Positions 7,204-14,215 of a stretch of 20,431 bases of DNA are shown in pieces. How positions within the stretch are numbered: position 1 is the first letter of the stretch; the number at the start of each line of letters is the position of its first letter. The translations under genes were made by a program, and so were the position numbers. Below the pieces are notes generated by a model, which made no database searches, was not told where the DNA came from, and saw only the letters and a program-made list of their open reading frames with translations. Source of the stretch: JAXGPP01 sp964436865 (GTDB lineage: Bacteria; Planctomycetota; Planctomycetia; Pirellulales; Thermoguttaceae); contig CAYTFK010000094.1 of the NCBI GenBank assembly GCA_964436865.1, positions 1 to 20,431 of the forward strand. The letters run 5' to 3'.

Positions 7204-7728
7204 ATGGACCTACAACGTCGTTGCCAGTCGATCGAGATCATCGTGTCCGACGTCGATGGGGTGCTCACCGACGGCCGCGTGGTGTTCGACAACCAGGGGA
7301 TCGAGACGAAGCGGTTTCACATTCGGGATGGGATGGGCATCCGCTTGTGGCAGAAGGCGGGCTACAGGTTCGGCGTGGTGACGCAGCGCAGCTCGCAGGT
7401 GGTGAAACTGCGGGCCGCCGAGTTGGGCGTGACGATCGTCCGGCAAGGGACCAACGACAAGCTGGCCACGCTCGAGGAAATCCTGCGCGAGACGCATCTG
7501 TCGTGGGAGCAGGCCTGCTACATCGGCGACGACTTGCCCGATCTGCCGGTGGTTCGCGCGGTGGGGTTGGGAGTGGCGGTGGCCGACGCCTGCGAGGAGC
7601 TTCGCGAGGCGGCCGCGCACGTTACCCACGCGCCGGGAGGTGCGGGGGCCGTGCGGGAATTGATCGAGACGATTCTCAAGGCCCAGCGGCGCTGGGCTGA
7701 TCTGATCCAGCCCTACATGACCCCATGA
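7204..7728 (+). CDS. kdsC: 3-deoxy-D-manno-octulosonate 8-phosphate phosphatase (KdsC)
   Basis: A 174-residue HAD-superfamily phosphatase of the length expected for KdsC, which dephosphorylates Kdo 8-phosphate to Kdo. HAD motif I reads SDVDGVLTDG (15-24), with Asp16 as the likely nucleophile and Asp18 as acid/base. FHIRDGMGIRLWQKAG and GVVTQRSS (motif II) follow. YIGDDLPDLPV carries the motif IV aspartates. The C-terminal THAPGGAGAVREL stretch is characteristic of KdsC. There is no cap domain, as in the tetrameric KdsC group. It lies between kdsD and the LptC/LptA-like gene, and its TGA overlaps the next start codon (ATGA at 7725-7728), indicating translational coupling. A ribosome-binding site is weak. 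Confidence 0.95.
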   Translation: MDLQRRCQSIEIIVSDVDGVLTDGRVVFDNQGIETKRFHIRDGMGIRLWQKAGYRFGVVTQRSSQVVKLRAAELGVTIVRQGTNDKLATLEEILRETHLSWEQACYIGDDLPDLPVVRAVGLGVAVADACEELREAAAHVTHAPGGAGAVRELIETILKAQRRWADLIQPYMTP

Positions 7729-10721
7729 GCCGAAACCGCCTGGTTCGAGCGTTCGGCAGCTTCGTCGCCGTGGTGGCGATCTACTGGGTCTACGCGCTGG
7801 TGGCGGTGCCGATGATCGAGCCTTCGATCAAGCGGCGGGGGACCGCGGCGCCGGCGCCGGTTGCGGCGCGCCCGGCCGCCGAGCGGCTGGGCGAGCTGGC
7901 CGCACTGTTTCCCAAGGGGCACTGGGCGCACGACAATCCGAAGATCGTCGAGAGCGAGCAGGTCCGGTTGCTGATCCGCGAGTACCGCACGCTGCCCGAC
8001 GGCCGCATGGAGATCCGGCCGTGCGCGATGATCTTCACGCCGCTCAATGCTTCGACGCCCGCCGACCGGGTGGCGCAGTCGGTGGTGCTCGAGGCGGCCA
8101 ACGGTGCTGTGCTGCAATTCGACGACGCGCTGGAACTGAGCCGGCTCAAAGTCGGCCGGCTCATCGCCGGCAGCCTCCGCGACCAGATCGTGATCCGCAG
8201 CCAGGGGAAGCTGCCCGGGCCGGAGGACGATCTGCTGATGGTCACGCGCGACGTGGAGATGTCGAAGGATCGGGTGTGGACGCCTCATCCGATCGAATTT
8301 CGGCTGGGGGCGAGCCACGGTCGCGGGCGCGAGATGCTGATGAAGCTTGCGCCCGGCGAAGAGGGGAGCGCGAGCAGCCACGGGCCGAACATCGCCGGCA
8401 TCGAGCGGTTCGAGATCCGGCAGCTCGAACGCCTGCACCTCGAAGCGCCGGCGCCGGACGGCGGGCGCGCGGGGAGCGCGATTCCGGGCGCGGGCGCTGC
8501 ACCCGGTCATGCGCCTTCGTCGACGGCCGACGCCCTGGCGGCGCGGCGGAACCTGCCGCTGGAGATCAGTTGCCGCGGTCCTTTCCGCTACGATCCGAGC
8601 CAGCAGTTGGCGACGTTCGAGAATCAGGTCGACGTGCTGCAGATCAATCCGAACGGTCCGGCCGATCAGATCACCTGCGAACAGTTGTCGGTGTACCTGG
8701 CGCGGTCGCGCGCCTCGGCGACGGCGAGCAAACCGAAGGAATTTTCCGCCGATCCATCGCCGGCGCTGGAAGGCCTCGAGCCGCGGCGGATCGAGGCGGT
8801 CGGCCGTCCGGTGATTCTGCGGTCGCCGAGCCAGGGAGTGCAGGTTCGCGGCGAACGGCTGGAATACGACGTCGCCACGCAGCGGATCGAGCTTGAGGGC
8901 CAGGACGAGGTTTTTCTGATCCACGGCGGCAACGAGATCCACGCGCGGAATATCCAGTATGAATCGGCCGGGCCGGGGAAGATCGGCCAGGTGGTGGCGC
9001 AGGGGCCGGGCTGGTTCCGGGCGCAGATGAGCGACGGTTTCGGTTCGCTCCGGGCGCGCTGGAACGGCCAGTTGCGGATCCGGCCCTACGAGCAGGAGCA
9101 GGTGGCTTCGCTCACCGGCGGCGCGGAACTGGACTTCGCCGGATTGGGAAAGTTGACCGCCGGCGAGATCCACTTCTGGATGACCGAGCCTCCCGCGCGG
9201 CCGGACGACAAGACGCCCTCGCTCGAACCCGACCGCATGCTCGCCCGCCAGGACGTGCGGCTGGTTTCACCGCAGATCGACGGCTCGGTGAATCAGCTCG
9301 AGGTCTGGTTTGAACAGGTCGAGGAATCGCCGCTCGTCGAAGTGGCGACTCAGCCGGCCGCGCCGCCGAGTGGCGCCGGACCGGCGGCGGCCCAGCGCGG
9401 CGGCCCGGCCGGCCTGGCCGCGGCGGCCGGACAGGCGTCGCTTTTCGGGCAGCAGTTCAAGGTCGACGGCAATCTGCTCCGCGCACGCGTGCTGATGCGC
9501 GGCAACAAGCCGGAACCGGCGGAATTGGTGATCGAAGGCAACGTGCAGTTGAGCGAAACGCGGACCGCCAGGCCGGGCGAGGCGCCGATGGTGATTCGCG
9601 GCCAGCGGGTGCACGTGACAGAAGCCGGCCTGCCGTCGGCGGCGATTTCGGTGACCGGAGCGCCCGCGTACCTGGAAGGGCGCGGGTTGTCGCTTTCGGG
9701 CGCCAACGTCAACTTGAACCGCGGCAGCAACCGGCTGTGGATCGACGGGCCAGGGCAGATGGGGCTGCCGCTGGACCAGGACCTGCAAGGGCAGCCGCTC
9801 GACAAGCCGCAGCGCCTGGAGGTTACCTGGCAGCAGCGGATGAACTTCAGCGAGGCGACTGCCCGGCTCGAAGGGCTGGTGGTCGCCCAGACCGCCGGCC
9901 AGCGGCTGGAGACGGGCACCATGGAGGTGACGTTCGATCAGCCGGTCCGTTTCGGCGAAGGAAGTCCGTCGCAACCGAAGCTCGAGAAAGTGTTGTGCCG
10001 CGATGGCGTGCTGCTGGAGAATCAGACCGTCGATCCGCAAGGGCTCGTCTCGAGGGAAGAGATCACGGTCAAGGATCTGGCGATCAACCGCGTCACCGGC
10101 GCCGTCAACGCCAGCGGTCCGGGGACGATGACCAGCGTTCGACGCGGCTCGGCCGAGCTACTGTCGGCGTCGCCGAAACCCGCAGGGACCGCCGCGGGGA
10201 CGCCGTCTGCCGCGCCGGCCGAGAAGGACGGGATCATCTATCTCAACGTCCGCTTTCAGGGGTGGATCAGCGGCAACCTCACCAACCGGCAACTCGTGTT
10301 TCACGAGCAGGTTCGCACGCTGTTCGGGCCGGTGGCCGGCTGGAACGACCGGCTCGATCCGGATCGCCCCGAGGGACTCGGGCCGCAGGGGGCCGAGTTG
10401 ACGTGCGATGAGCTGGCGGTGACTGAGATGACCTCGCCCGACGGCGCGCGTCGCCATGCGGAACTGGTGGCCACGGGCAACACGGTGGTCCAGGGTGAGA
10501 CGTATACCGCCCGGGCGACGCGAATGTCGTACGATCAGGCCAAAGGTCTGCTCGTGCTGGAAGGGGACGGCCGCAGCGACGTGGAGCTTTACTATCAGAA
10601 GCAGGTCGCCGCACCGGTTTCGAAGACCCTGGCGCAGAAGCTGATGATCTGGCCCGCCACCCGGGAGTTCAAGGCAGACGGCTTCCGCGGCGGCGAATTC
10701 TGGGCGCCGAACCGGAAGTAA
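7725..10721 (+). CDS. Giant membrane-anchored OstA/LptA-LptC-like protein, candidate lipopolysaccharide transport bridge
   Basis: A 998-residue protein with one N-terminal transmembrane helix (about 10-31), then an entirely extracytoplasmic beta-rich body. Segments of the OstA/LptA type are visible. Examples are AVGRPVILRSPSQGVQVRGERLEYDVATQ with RIELEGQDEVFLI (about 350-415), VIEGNVQLSE to PMVIRGQRVHV (about 600-630), and ATGNTVVQGE to MSYDQAKGLLVLEGDG (about 920-950). Each follows the pattern of a short beta strand, an altered-form label and a repeat. Ala/Pro/Gly-rich linkers sit near 245-270, 544-570 and 808-830. The anchor-plus-periplasmic layout is that of LptC, and the repeats are LptA-like. 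Context supports this: it is coupled to kdsC, and in Escherichia coli kdsC is followed by lptC and lptA. LptC and LptA are each under about 200 residues, so this is about five times longer. No lptB follows. The family assignment is an inference of moderate strength. Confidence 0.8.
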   Translation: MSRNRLVRAFGSFVAVVAIYWVYALVAVPMIEPSIKRRGTAAPAPVAARPAAERLGELAALFPKGHWAHDNPKIVESEQVRLLIREYRTLPDGRMEIRPCAMIFTPLNASTPADRVAQSVVLEAANGAVLQFDDALELSRLKVGRLIAGSLRDQIVIRSQGKLPGPEDDLLMVTRDVEMSKDRVWTPHPIEFRLGASHGRGREMLMKLAPGEEGSASSHGPNIAGIERFEIRQLERLHLEAPAPDGGRAGSAIPGAGAAPGHAPSSTADALAARRNLPLEISCRGPFRYDPSQQLATFENQVDVLQINPNGPADQITCEQLSVYLARSRASATASKPKEFSADPSPALEGLEPRRIEAVGRPVILRSPSQGVQVRGERLEYDVATQRIELEGQDEVFLIHGGNEIHARNIQYESAGPGKIGQVVAQGPGWFRAQMSDGFGSLRARWNGQLRIRPYEQEQVASLTGGAELDFAGLGKLTAGEIHFWMTEPPARPDDKTPSLEPDRMLARQDVRLVSPQIDGSVNQLEVWFEQVEESPLVEVATQPAAPPSGAGPAAAQRGGPAGLAAAAGQASLFGQQFKVDGNLLRARVLMRGNKPEPAELVIEGNVQLSETRTARPGEAPMVIRGQRVHVTEAGLPSAAISVTGAPAYLEGRGLSLSGANVNLNRGSNRLWIDGPGQMGLPLDQDLQGQPLDKPQRLEVTWQQRMNFSEATARLEGLVVAQTAGQRLETGTMEVTFDQPVRFGEGSPSQPKLEKVLCRDGVLLENQTVDPQGLVSREEITVKDLAINRVTGAVNASGPGTMTSVRRGSAELLSASPKPAGTAAGTPSAAPAEKDGIIYLNVRFQGWISGNLTNRQLVFHEQVRTLFGPVAGWNDRLDPDRPEGLGPQGAELTCDELAVTEMTSPDGARRHAELVATGNTVVQGETYTARATRMSYDQAKGLLVLEGDGRSDVELYYQKQVAAPVSKTLAQKLMIWPATREFKADGFRGGEFWAPNRK

Positions 10722-10764
10722 GCGTAGCGGTCGGCGGCACGTCTTGGCCGCGGTTCTGGCAGAC

Positions 10765-11724
10765 CTACCCGGCGGCCACGGGTTCGAGTTCACCCATGGA
10801 ATCGGCCGTTTCGCCGGCGCTCAGCACGACGTCTTCGAGGGCATGGACGACGGCAGGGTGGTGTTCGTCGTCGAGGACGGTGCGCAGCGTCTGCAGGGCG
10901 TGCTTTGGACCGGCGATATCGGGATCGTGGAGCAGCGCGTCGTATCGCCGCACCGTACGGATGATCCGCGCCCCCAGGGGGCTGTGGTCGACCGGCGAGG
11001 CGTCCTCGTCCAGCACGTTAAGGTCGAGATGGTTGCGATCCATGAGGATCAGCGGCAGCGCTCCGGTGAGCACGCTGCCGAGCGACTGCACGAGATCGCT
11101 GCCGTGAAACGTGTGTTCCGCCTCGCCCTGGCCGCGCAGGTTGCCCATCGCCCTGCGGATCACCCGGGCGGTGACCTCCACATTCTCGACGTCCTGCAGC
11201 AGTGCGGCGACGCGGATGTCGTCGACCTCATCGTCGGTGAGCTTCATCCGAACGGCGACTTTCTGGCTCAGCTCGGAGATCCGCTGGGCGCGGTCCTTCA
11301 TGCTCGGATCGGCATTGCTCAGATAACGCGAGAGCACTTCGACCACGCCGACGTAGGCGTCGTGCAGTTCGGCGAGCTTTTCGGCCCGCTCGTCGCTGAG
11401 CGTGCCTACGAGGATCGCGTTGAGGCCGAGCACGGCGGCCCAGACCGTCAGTGCCAGGGCGATCGTGGTGGCCGAGGTGTGGGCGGCGAAGTCGCCAAGG
11501 CTCAGTGCGGCGACGACCGTCGCGGCGATCACCGAGAACAGCGCCAGCACGCCCGCCCGGTAGCGGCCGAGAAAGAAGGCCGCCAGCACGATCGGCAGGT
11601 AGAACAGGTTGAGCACCACCATCTTATAGCCGCTGACGATGTGCAGCAGGCAGGCCAGCCCGATGCAGATGACGATCAGGGCGAACTCGAGAAATCGCTG
11701 TCGGTCTTGTGGATTCGATGGCAT
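10765..11724 (-). CDS. Membrane protein with inactive HD-GYP-like domain
   Basis: A 319-residue protein with about four transmembrane helices (roughly 13-31, 35-53, 58-76, 87-108). A short helical linker (DERAEKLAELHDAYVGVVEVLSRYL) leads into a cytoplasmic domain at about 140-305 that follows the HD-GYP pattern. AALLQDVEN (173-181) stands where active proteins have AALLHDIGK. PLGARIIRTVRRYDALLHDP (249-268) matches the segment after GYP (normally ARIIAVADAYDAL). The HHExxDGxGYP motif is absent, replaced by ILMDRNHLDLNV. The metal-binding histidine and the GYP loop are therefore gone, and cyclic-di-GMP hydrolysis is not expected. It lies 36 bp downstream of an intact HD-GYP gene on the same strand, suggesting a regulatory or scaffold partner. 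The ribosome-binding site is weak (GGAAC). Confidence 0.78.
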   Translation of the reverse strand: MPSNPQDRQRFLEFALIVICIGLACLLHIVSGYKMVVLNLFYLPIVLAAFFLGRYRAGVLALFSVIAATVVAALSLGDFAAHTSATTIALALTVWAAVLGLNAILVGTLSDERAEKLAELHDAYVGVVEVLSRYLSNADPSMKDRAQRISELSQKVAVRMKLTDDEVDDIRVAALLQDVENVEVTARVIRRAMGNLRGQGEAEHTFHGSDLVQSLGSVLTGALPLILMDRNHLDLNVLDEDASPVDHSPLGARIIRTVRRYDALLHDPDIAGPKHALQTLRTVLDDEHHPAVVHALEDVVLSAGETADSMGELEPVAAG

Positions 11725-11760
11725 CTTGAAGTTCCGAAAGAGCGGTGTCGGAGGGACGGC

Positions 11761-12888
11761 TTAGGCGGTGCCGGCGGGGCAGTAGTGTTCGGGCGGAGGC
11801 AAGGGTGCAAACACCACGGGCACCGGCTCCTCGTCGCTTGCGGCGGGCGGGCCGGCCGGGTCGAGTGTGTTGAGTGTGCCGAGCGGCTGGGTTTCGCCGC
11901 GGCATGCGGCGATCGGCTGGTCGGCATCGAACCAGCGGCGGGCGATTTCGCAGAAGTCGGCTTCCACTTCCAGCAGCGCCTCGACTACAGCGGGGTCGAA
12001 CTGGGTGCCGGCCCCTTCGCGGATCATCGCTACGCAACGGTCGTGGGGAAAGGCATCCTTGTATACCCGCTTGGATGACAGCGCGTCGTAAACATCGGCC
12101 ACGGCGACGATGCGGGCCGCCAGCGGTATCTGCTCGCCGGCCAGCCCGCGCGGATACCCGCTGCCGTCCCAGCGTTCGTGGTGGTAGAGGGCGATGTCGC
12201 GGGCCATCTGCAGGAAATTCGATTTTCCCAGCCGCAGCTCGATCTCGCGGATGCACTTGCCGCCGATCGCTGAATGCATCTGCATGATGAGCCGCTCACT
12301 TTCGGCGAGCCGTCCTGGCTTGAGCAGGATCGAGTCCTGCACGCCGACCTTGCCGATGTCGTGCAGCGCGGAGCTGATGCCGATCAGCTTGATGAAACCG
12401 GGCGTGATCTGCTGGCGGAAGGCGGGCCGGCGGCGCAGGGCGTTGGCCAGCCGCGTCGAGTAATAGGCGATCCGTTCCAGGTGGTAACCGGTTTCCGGGT
12501 CGCGCGACTCGGCCAGCTTGGCCAGGCCGAAGATCACCGCGTCACGGGTTCGCACGAGATCCTGCTGGCGCTCGATCGACTCCCTGGTCGATTGCAGTTG
12601 CTGCCGCGAGCTGTCGGCCCGCATCCGGGCCAGCACGAGATAGGCGACGATCGCCTGCAAGGCCATGGTCCATACAAAAGTCAGACCGCGGAGCGCGAAG
12701 TCGGATTCAACAGCGGACGACGCCACGCCCGGCGGGAGCAGCGATTCGGCGGGGGCTGCCGCCGCAACCGGGGCGGCCGCCGGGTCGTCAGGACAGGAGA
12801 GAAACCGGGTCTCCAGCCATAGCCCGAGCGCCAGGCATGCCGCCTGCGCGGCGATCATGGCGACGAAGGTCTTCGGCAAACATCTCAT
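11761..12888 (-). CDS. Membrane HD-GYP domain protein, probable cyclic-di-GMP phosphodiesterase
   Basis: A 375-residue protein if the ATG at 12888 is used. Two transmembrane helices (about 7-25 and 68-88) flank an Ala/Pro-rich extracytoplasmic loop (33-62). A coiled linker (about 92-115) leads to a complete HD-GYP domain (about 117-320). It shows ERIAYYS with His136 upstream, LHDIGK at 175-180, the second-region histidine His205, HHERWDGSGYP at 236-246, and ARIVAVADVYDAL at 258-270. These are the metal ligands and GYP loop of phosphodiesterases that hydrolyse cyclic di-GMP to pGpG or GMP. The tail after 325 is Pro-rich. A frame extension to a TTG at 12930 is rejected because a TATAGT -10 box overlaps it. 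No strong ribosome-binding site precedes 12888, so the start is uncertain. Confidence 0.9.
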   Translation of the reverse strand: MRCLPKTFVAMIAAQAACLALGLWLETRFLSCPDDPAAAPVAAAAPAESLLPPGVASSAVESDFALRGLTFVWTMALQAIVAYLVLARMRADSSRQQLQSTRESIERQQDLVRTRDAVIFGLAKLAESRDPETGYHLERIAYYSTRLANALRRRPAFRQQITPGFIKLIGISSALHDIGKVGVQDSILLKPGRLAESERLIMQMHSAIGGKCIREIELRLGKSNFLQMARDIALYHHERWDGSGYPRGLAGEQIPLAARIVAVADVYDALSSKRVYKDAFPHDRCVAMIREGAGTQFDPAVVEALLEVEADFCEIARRWFDADQPIAACRGETQPLGTLNTLDPAGPPAASDEEPVPVVFAPLPPPEHYCPAGTA

Positions 12889-12929
12889 GGCGTGCGGCTG
12901 GGATGGTCCAGGCTCGTTCTCCTGTGACA

Positions 12930-12935
12930 ACTATA
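12930..12935 (-). promoter_or_regulatory. Putative -10 element of the HD-GYP gene
   Basis: On the minus strand TATAGT (12935-12930) matches the -10 consensus at five of six positions and lies about 42 bp upstream of the ATG at 12888. No convincing -35 box is present at 16-18 bp. It argues against the upstream TTG start. Confidence 0.3.
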
Positions 12936-13103
12936 GGCCACCGCTGTCGGGACTCAGCGGGCCCCGCTCCCGGCCGGCCCGCGGTCGTCCGTCCCCTTCT
13001 GACCGGATAATCGGCACAATCGGTGCGAAAGCCCCGCGCGGTGCCCCGCATGCCACCGCCGATCGGCGCGCCGGCCGCGGCGCGGCATGGGATCATCGGC
13101 CGG

Positions 13104-13131
13104 TTGACAGGTGGCGGCGGGAGACGAGAAT
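13104..13131 (+). promoter_or_regulatory. Putative promoter of the pseudouridine synthase-sulfatase pair
   Basis: A perfect TTGACA (13104-13109) is followed after 16 bp by GAGAAT (13126-13131, four of six). The start codon candidate at 13199 is about 60 bp further on. Confidence 0.4.
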
Positions 13132-13174
13132 TGGGGGCTGAAGGGGGCCGATCGAATGCTGCCGGAGGCTTGTT

Positions 13175-13189
13175 CTCGCGTTGCGCGAG
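13175..13189 (+). promoter_or_regulatory. Hairpin between Shine-Dalgarno and start of the pseudouridine synthase gene
   Basis: CTCGCG (13175-13180) and CGCGAG (13184-13189) form a perfect 6-bp stem with a TTG loop. It lies between GGAGG (13164-13168) and the ATG at 13199. The loop TTG at 13181 is itself an in-frame potential start. Confidence 0.3.
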
Positions 13190-13198
13190 CGTGAATTC

Positions 13199-14215
13199 AT
13201 GGCCAAAGAGAAGTTTCGCAATTTCCACGTCGATGCCCGGCAGGCCGGGCGCACGCTTTCGGCCGCTCTCCGCGAGTGGCACCAGGGCCAGCCGTGGTCG
13301 AAAGTGCAGCGGCTGGTTCGCAACCGCCACGTGCAGGTGAACGGCAACCTGTGCCTCGAAGAGGGGCGGAAGCTCAAGGCGGGCGACGTGGTGAAGGTGT
13401 GGGCCGAACCGCGGGCCGCGCCGCCGAAGGCTGACGACGTGAAGATCGTCTATCTCGACACGCACCTGGTGGTGGTCGAGAAGCCGGCGGGAGTGACCAC
13501 GCTCAGGCATTCCGAGGAGCGGCACTGGCCCGAGCGGCGGCGGCAGCAGCAGGCGACGCTCGACGAGATGATCCGCCAGCAGTTGGCCCGCCACACGAAA
13601 GGGCGCGGGCAGACGCCCGGCCGCCGCGGCCCGCCGCCGGCATTGCGGGCCGTGCATCGGCTGGACCGCGACACGAGCGGGCTGATGGTCTTCGCCCGCA
13701 CCGCCGACGCGGAACGCCGGCTGGTGCAGATGTTCCGCAAGCACGACCTGTTGCGGGCCTACCTGGTGCTCGCCCACGGCCGCGTCCGCGCGCAAACGAT
13801 CGAGTCGAGCCTCGTCCGCGACCGCGGCGACGGCCTGCGCGGCAGCACGCGGATGCCGGGCATCGGCAAGCGGGCGGTGACCCACGTGCGGCCGGTCGAA
13901 CGGCTCGACGGCTACACGCTCGTCGAGTGCCGGCTGGAGACCGGGCGGACGCACCAGATCCGCATCCACCTGGCCGAAGCCGGCCACATGGTGTGCGGCG
14001 AGAAGGTCTACAACCGTCCCTTCAAGGGGAAACCCAGCGAAGATCAAAGCGGCGCGCAGCGGCAGATGCTCCATGCCGCTGAGCTTGGATTCGAACACCC
14101 CATCACCGGCGAGGCGCTGCACTTCGAAATGCCGATGCCCGCCGATATGCAGCGCCTGCTGGTCACGCTCCGCGGAAGGAAGGGAAATCCGCCGCCTGCG
14201 AGGGAGAAAACATGA
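13199..14215 (+). CDS. RluA-family 23S rRNA/tRNA pseudouridine synthase with S4 domain
   Basis: A 338-residue protein that isomerises uridine to pseudouridine in structured RNA. The N-terminal S4 RNA-binding domain spans about residues 18-70 (KVQRLVRNRHVQVNGN, LKAGDVVKVW). The catalytic domain follows, with VVVEKPAGVTT (91-101) and the RluA motif HRLDRDTSGLMVF at 153-165, where Asp156 is the predicted nucleophile. Later conserved segments are CRLETGRTHQIRIHL and AGHMVCGEKVY. The exact target position among RluA, RluC and RluD types cannot be set. The basic insert at about 104-145 (PERRRQQQ..., KGRGQTPGRRG) is a little longer than in typical members. The start could instead be TTG 13181, which has GGAGG 12 bases upstream. 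Its TGA overlaps the ATG of the sulfatase gene (ATGA at 14212-14215). Confidence 0.93.
   Translation: MAKEKFRNFHVDARQAGRTLSAALREWHQGQPWSKVQRLVRNRHVQVNGNLCLEEGRKLKAGDVVKVWAEPRAAPPKADDVKIVYLDTHLVVVEKPAGVTTLRHSEERHWPERRRQQQATLDEMIRQQLARHTKGRGQTPGRRGPPPALRAVHRLDRDTSGLMVFARTADAERRLVQMFRKHDLLRAYLVLAHGRVRAQTIESSLVRDRGDGLRGSTRMPGIGKRAVTHVRPVERLDGYTLVECRLETGRTHQIRIHLAEAGHMVCGEKVYNRPFKGKPSEDQSGAQRQMLHAAELGFEHPITGEALHFEMPMPADMQRLLVTLRGRKGNPPPAREKT

Larger units (their letters stand above)
12889..13198. other. Intergenic region between divergent HD-GYP and pseudouridine synthase genes
   Basis: About 310 bp with no supportable gene. It holds the -10 element at 12930-12935, the promoter pair at 13104-13131 and the hairpin at 13175-13189. 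The middle part (12960-13100) is very G+C-rich, with many short GCCGATC/CGGCGC-type inverted repeats that I cannot assign. Confidence 0.5.

Noticed and set aside
7713..9173. Long minus-strand open frame (486 codons) opposite the Lpt-like gene
   Set aside because: Low-complexity Arg/Pro/His-rich translation with no domain; a typical antisense shadow in G+C-rich DNA. The plus-strand gene is in an operon with a coupled start.
10722..10764. Terminator between the convergent Lpt-like and inactive HD-GYP genes
   Set aside because: Only a weak 6-bp stem with a wobble pair and a large loop can be drawn, with no T-run.
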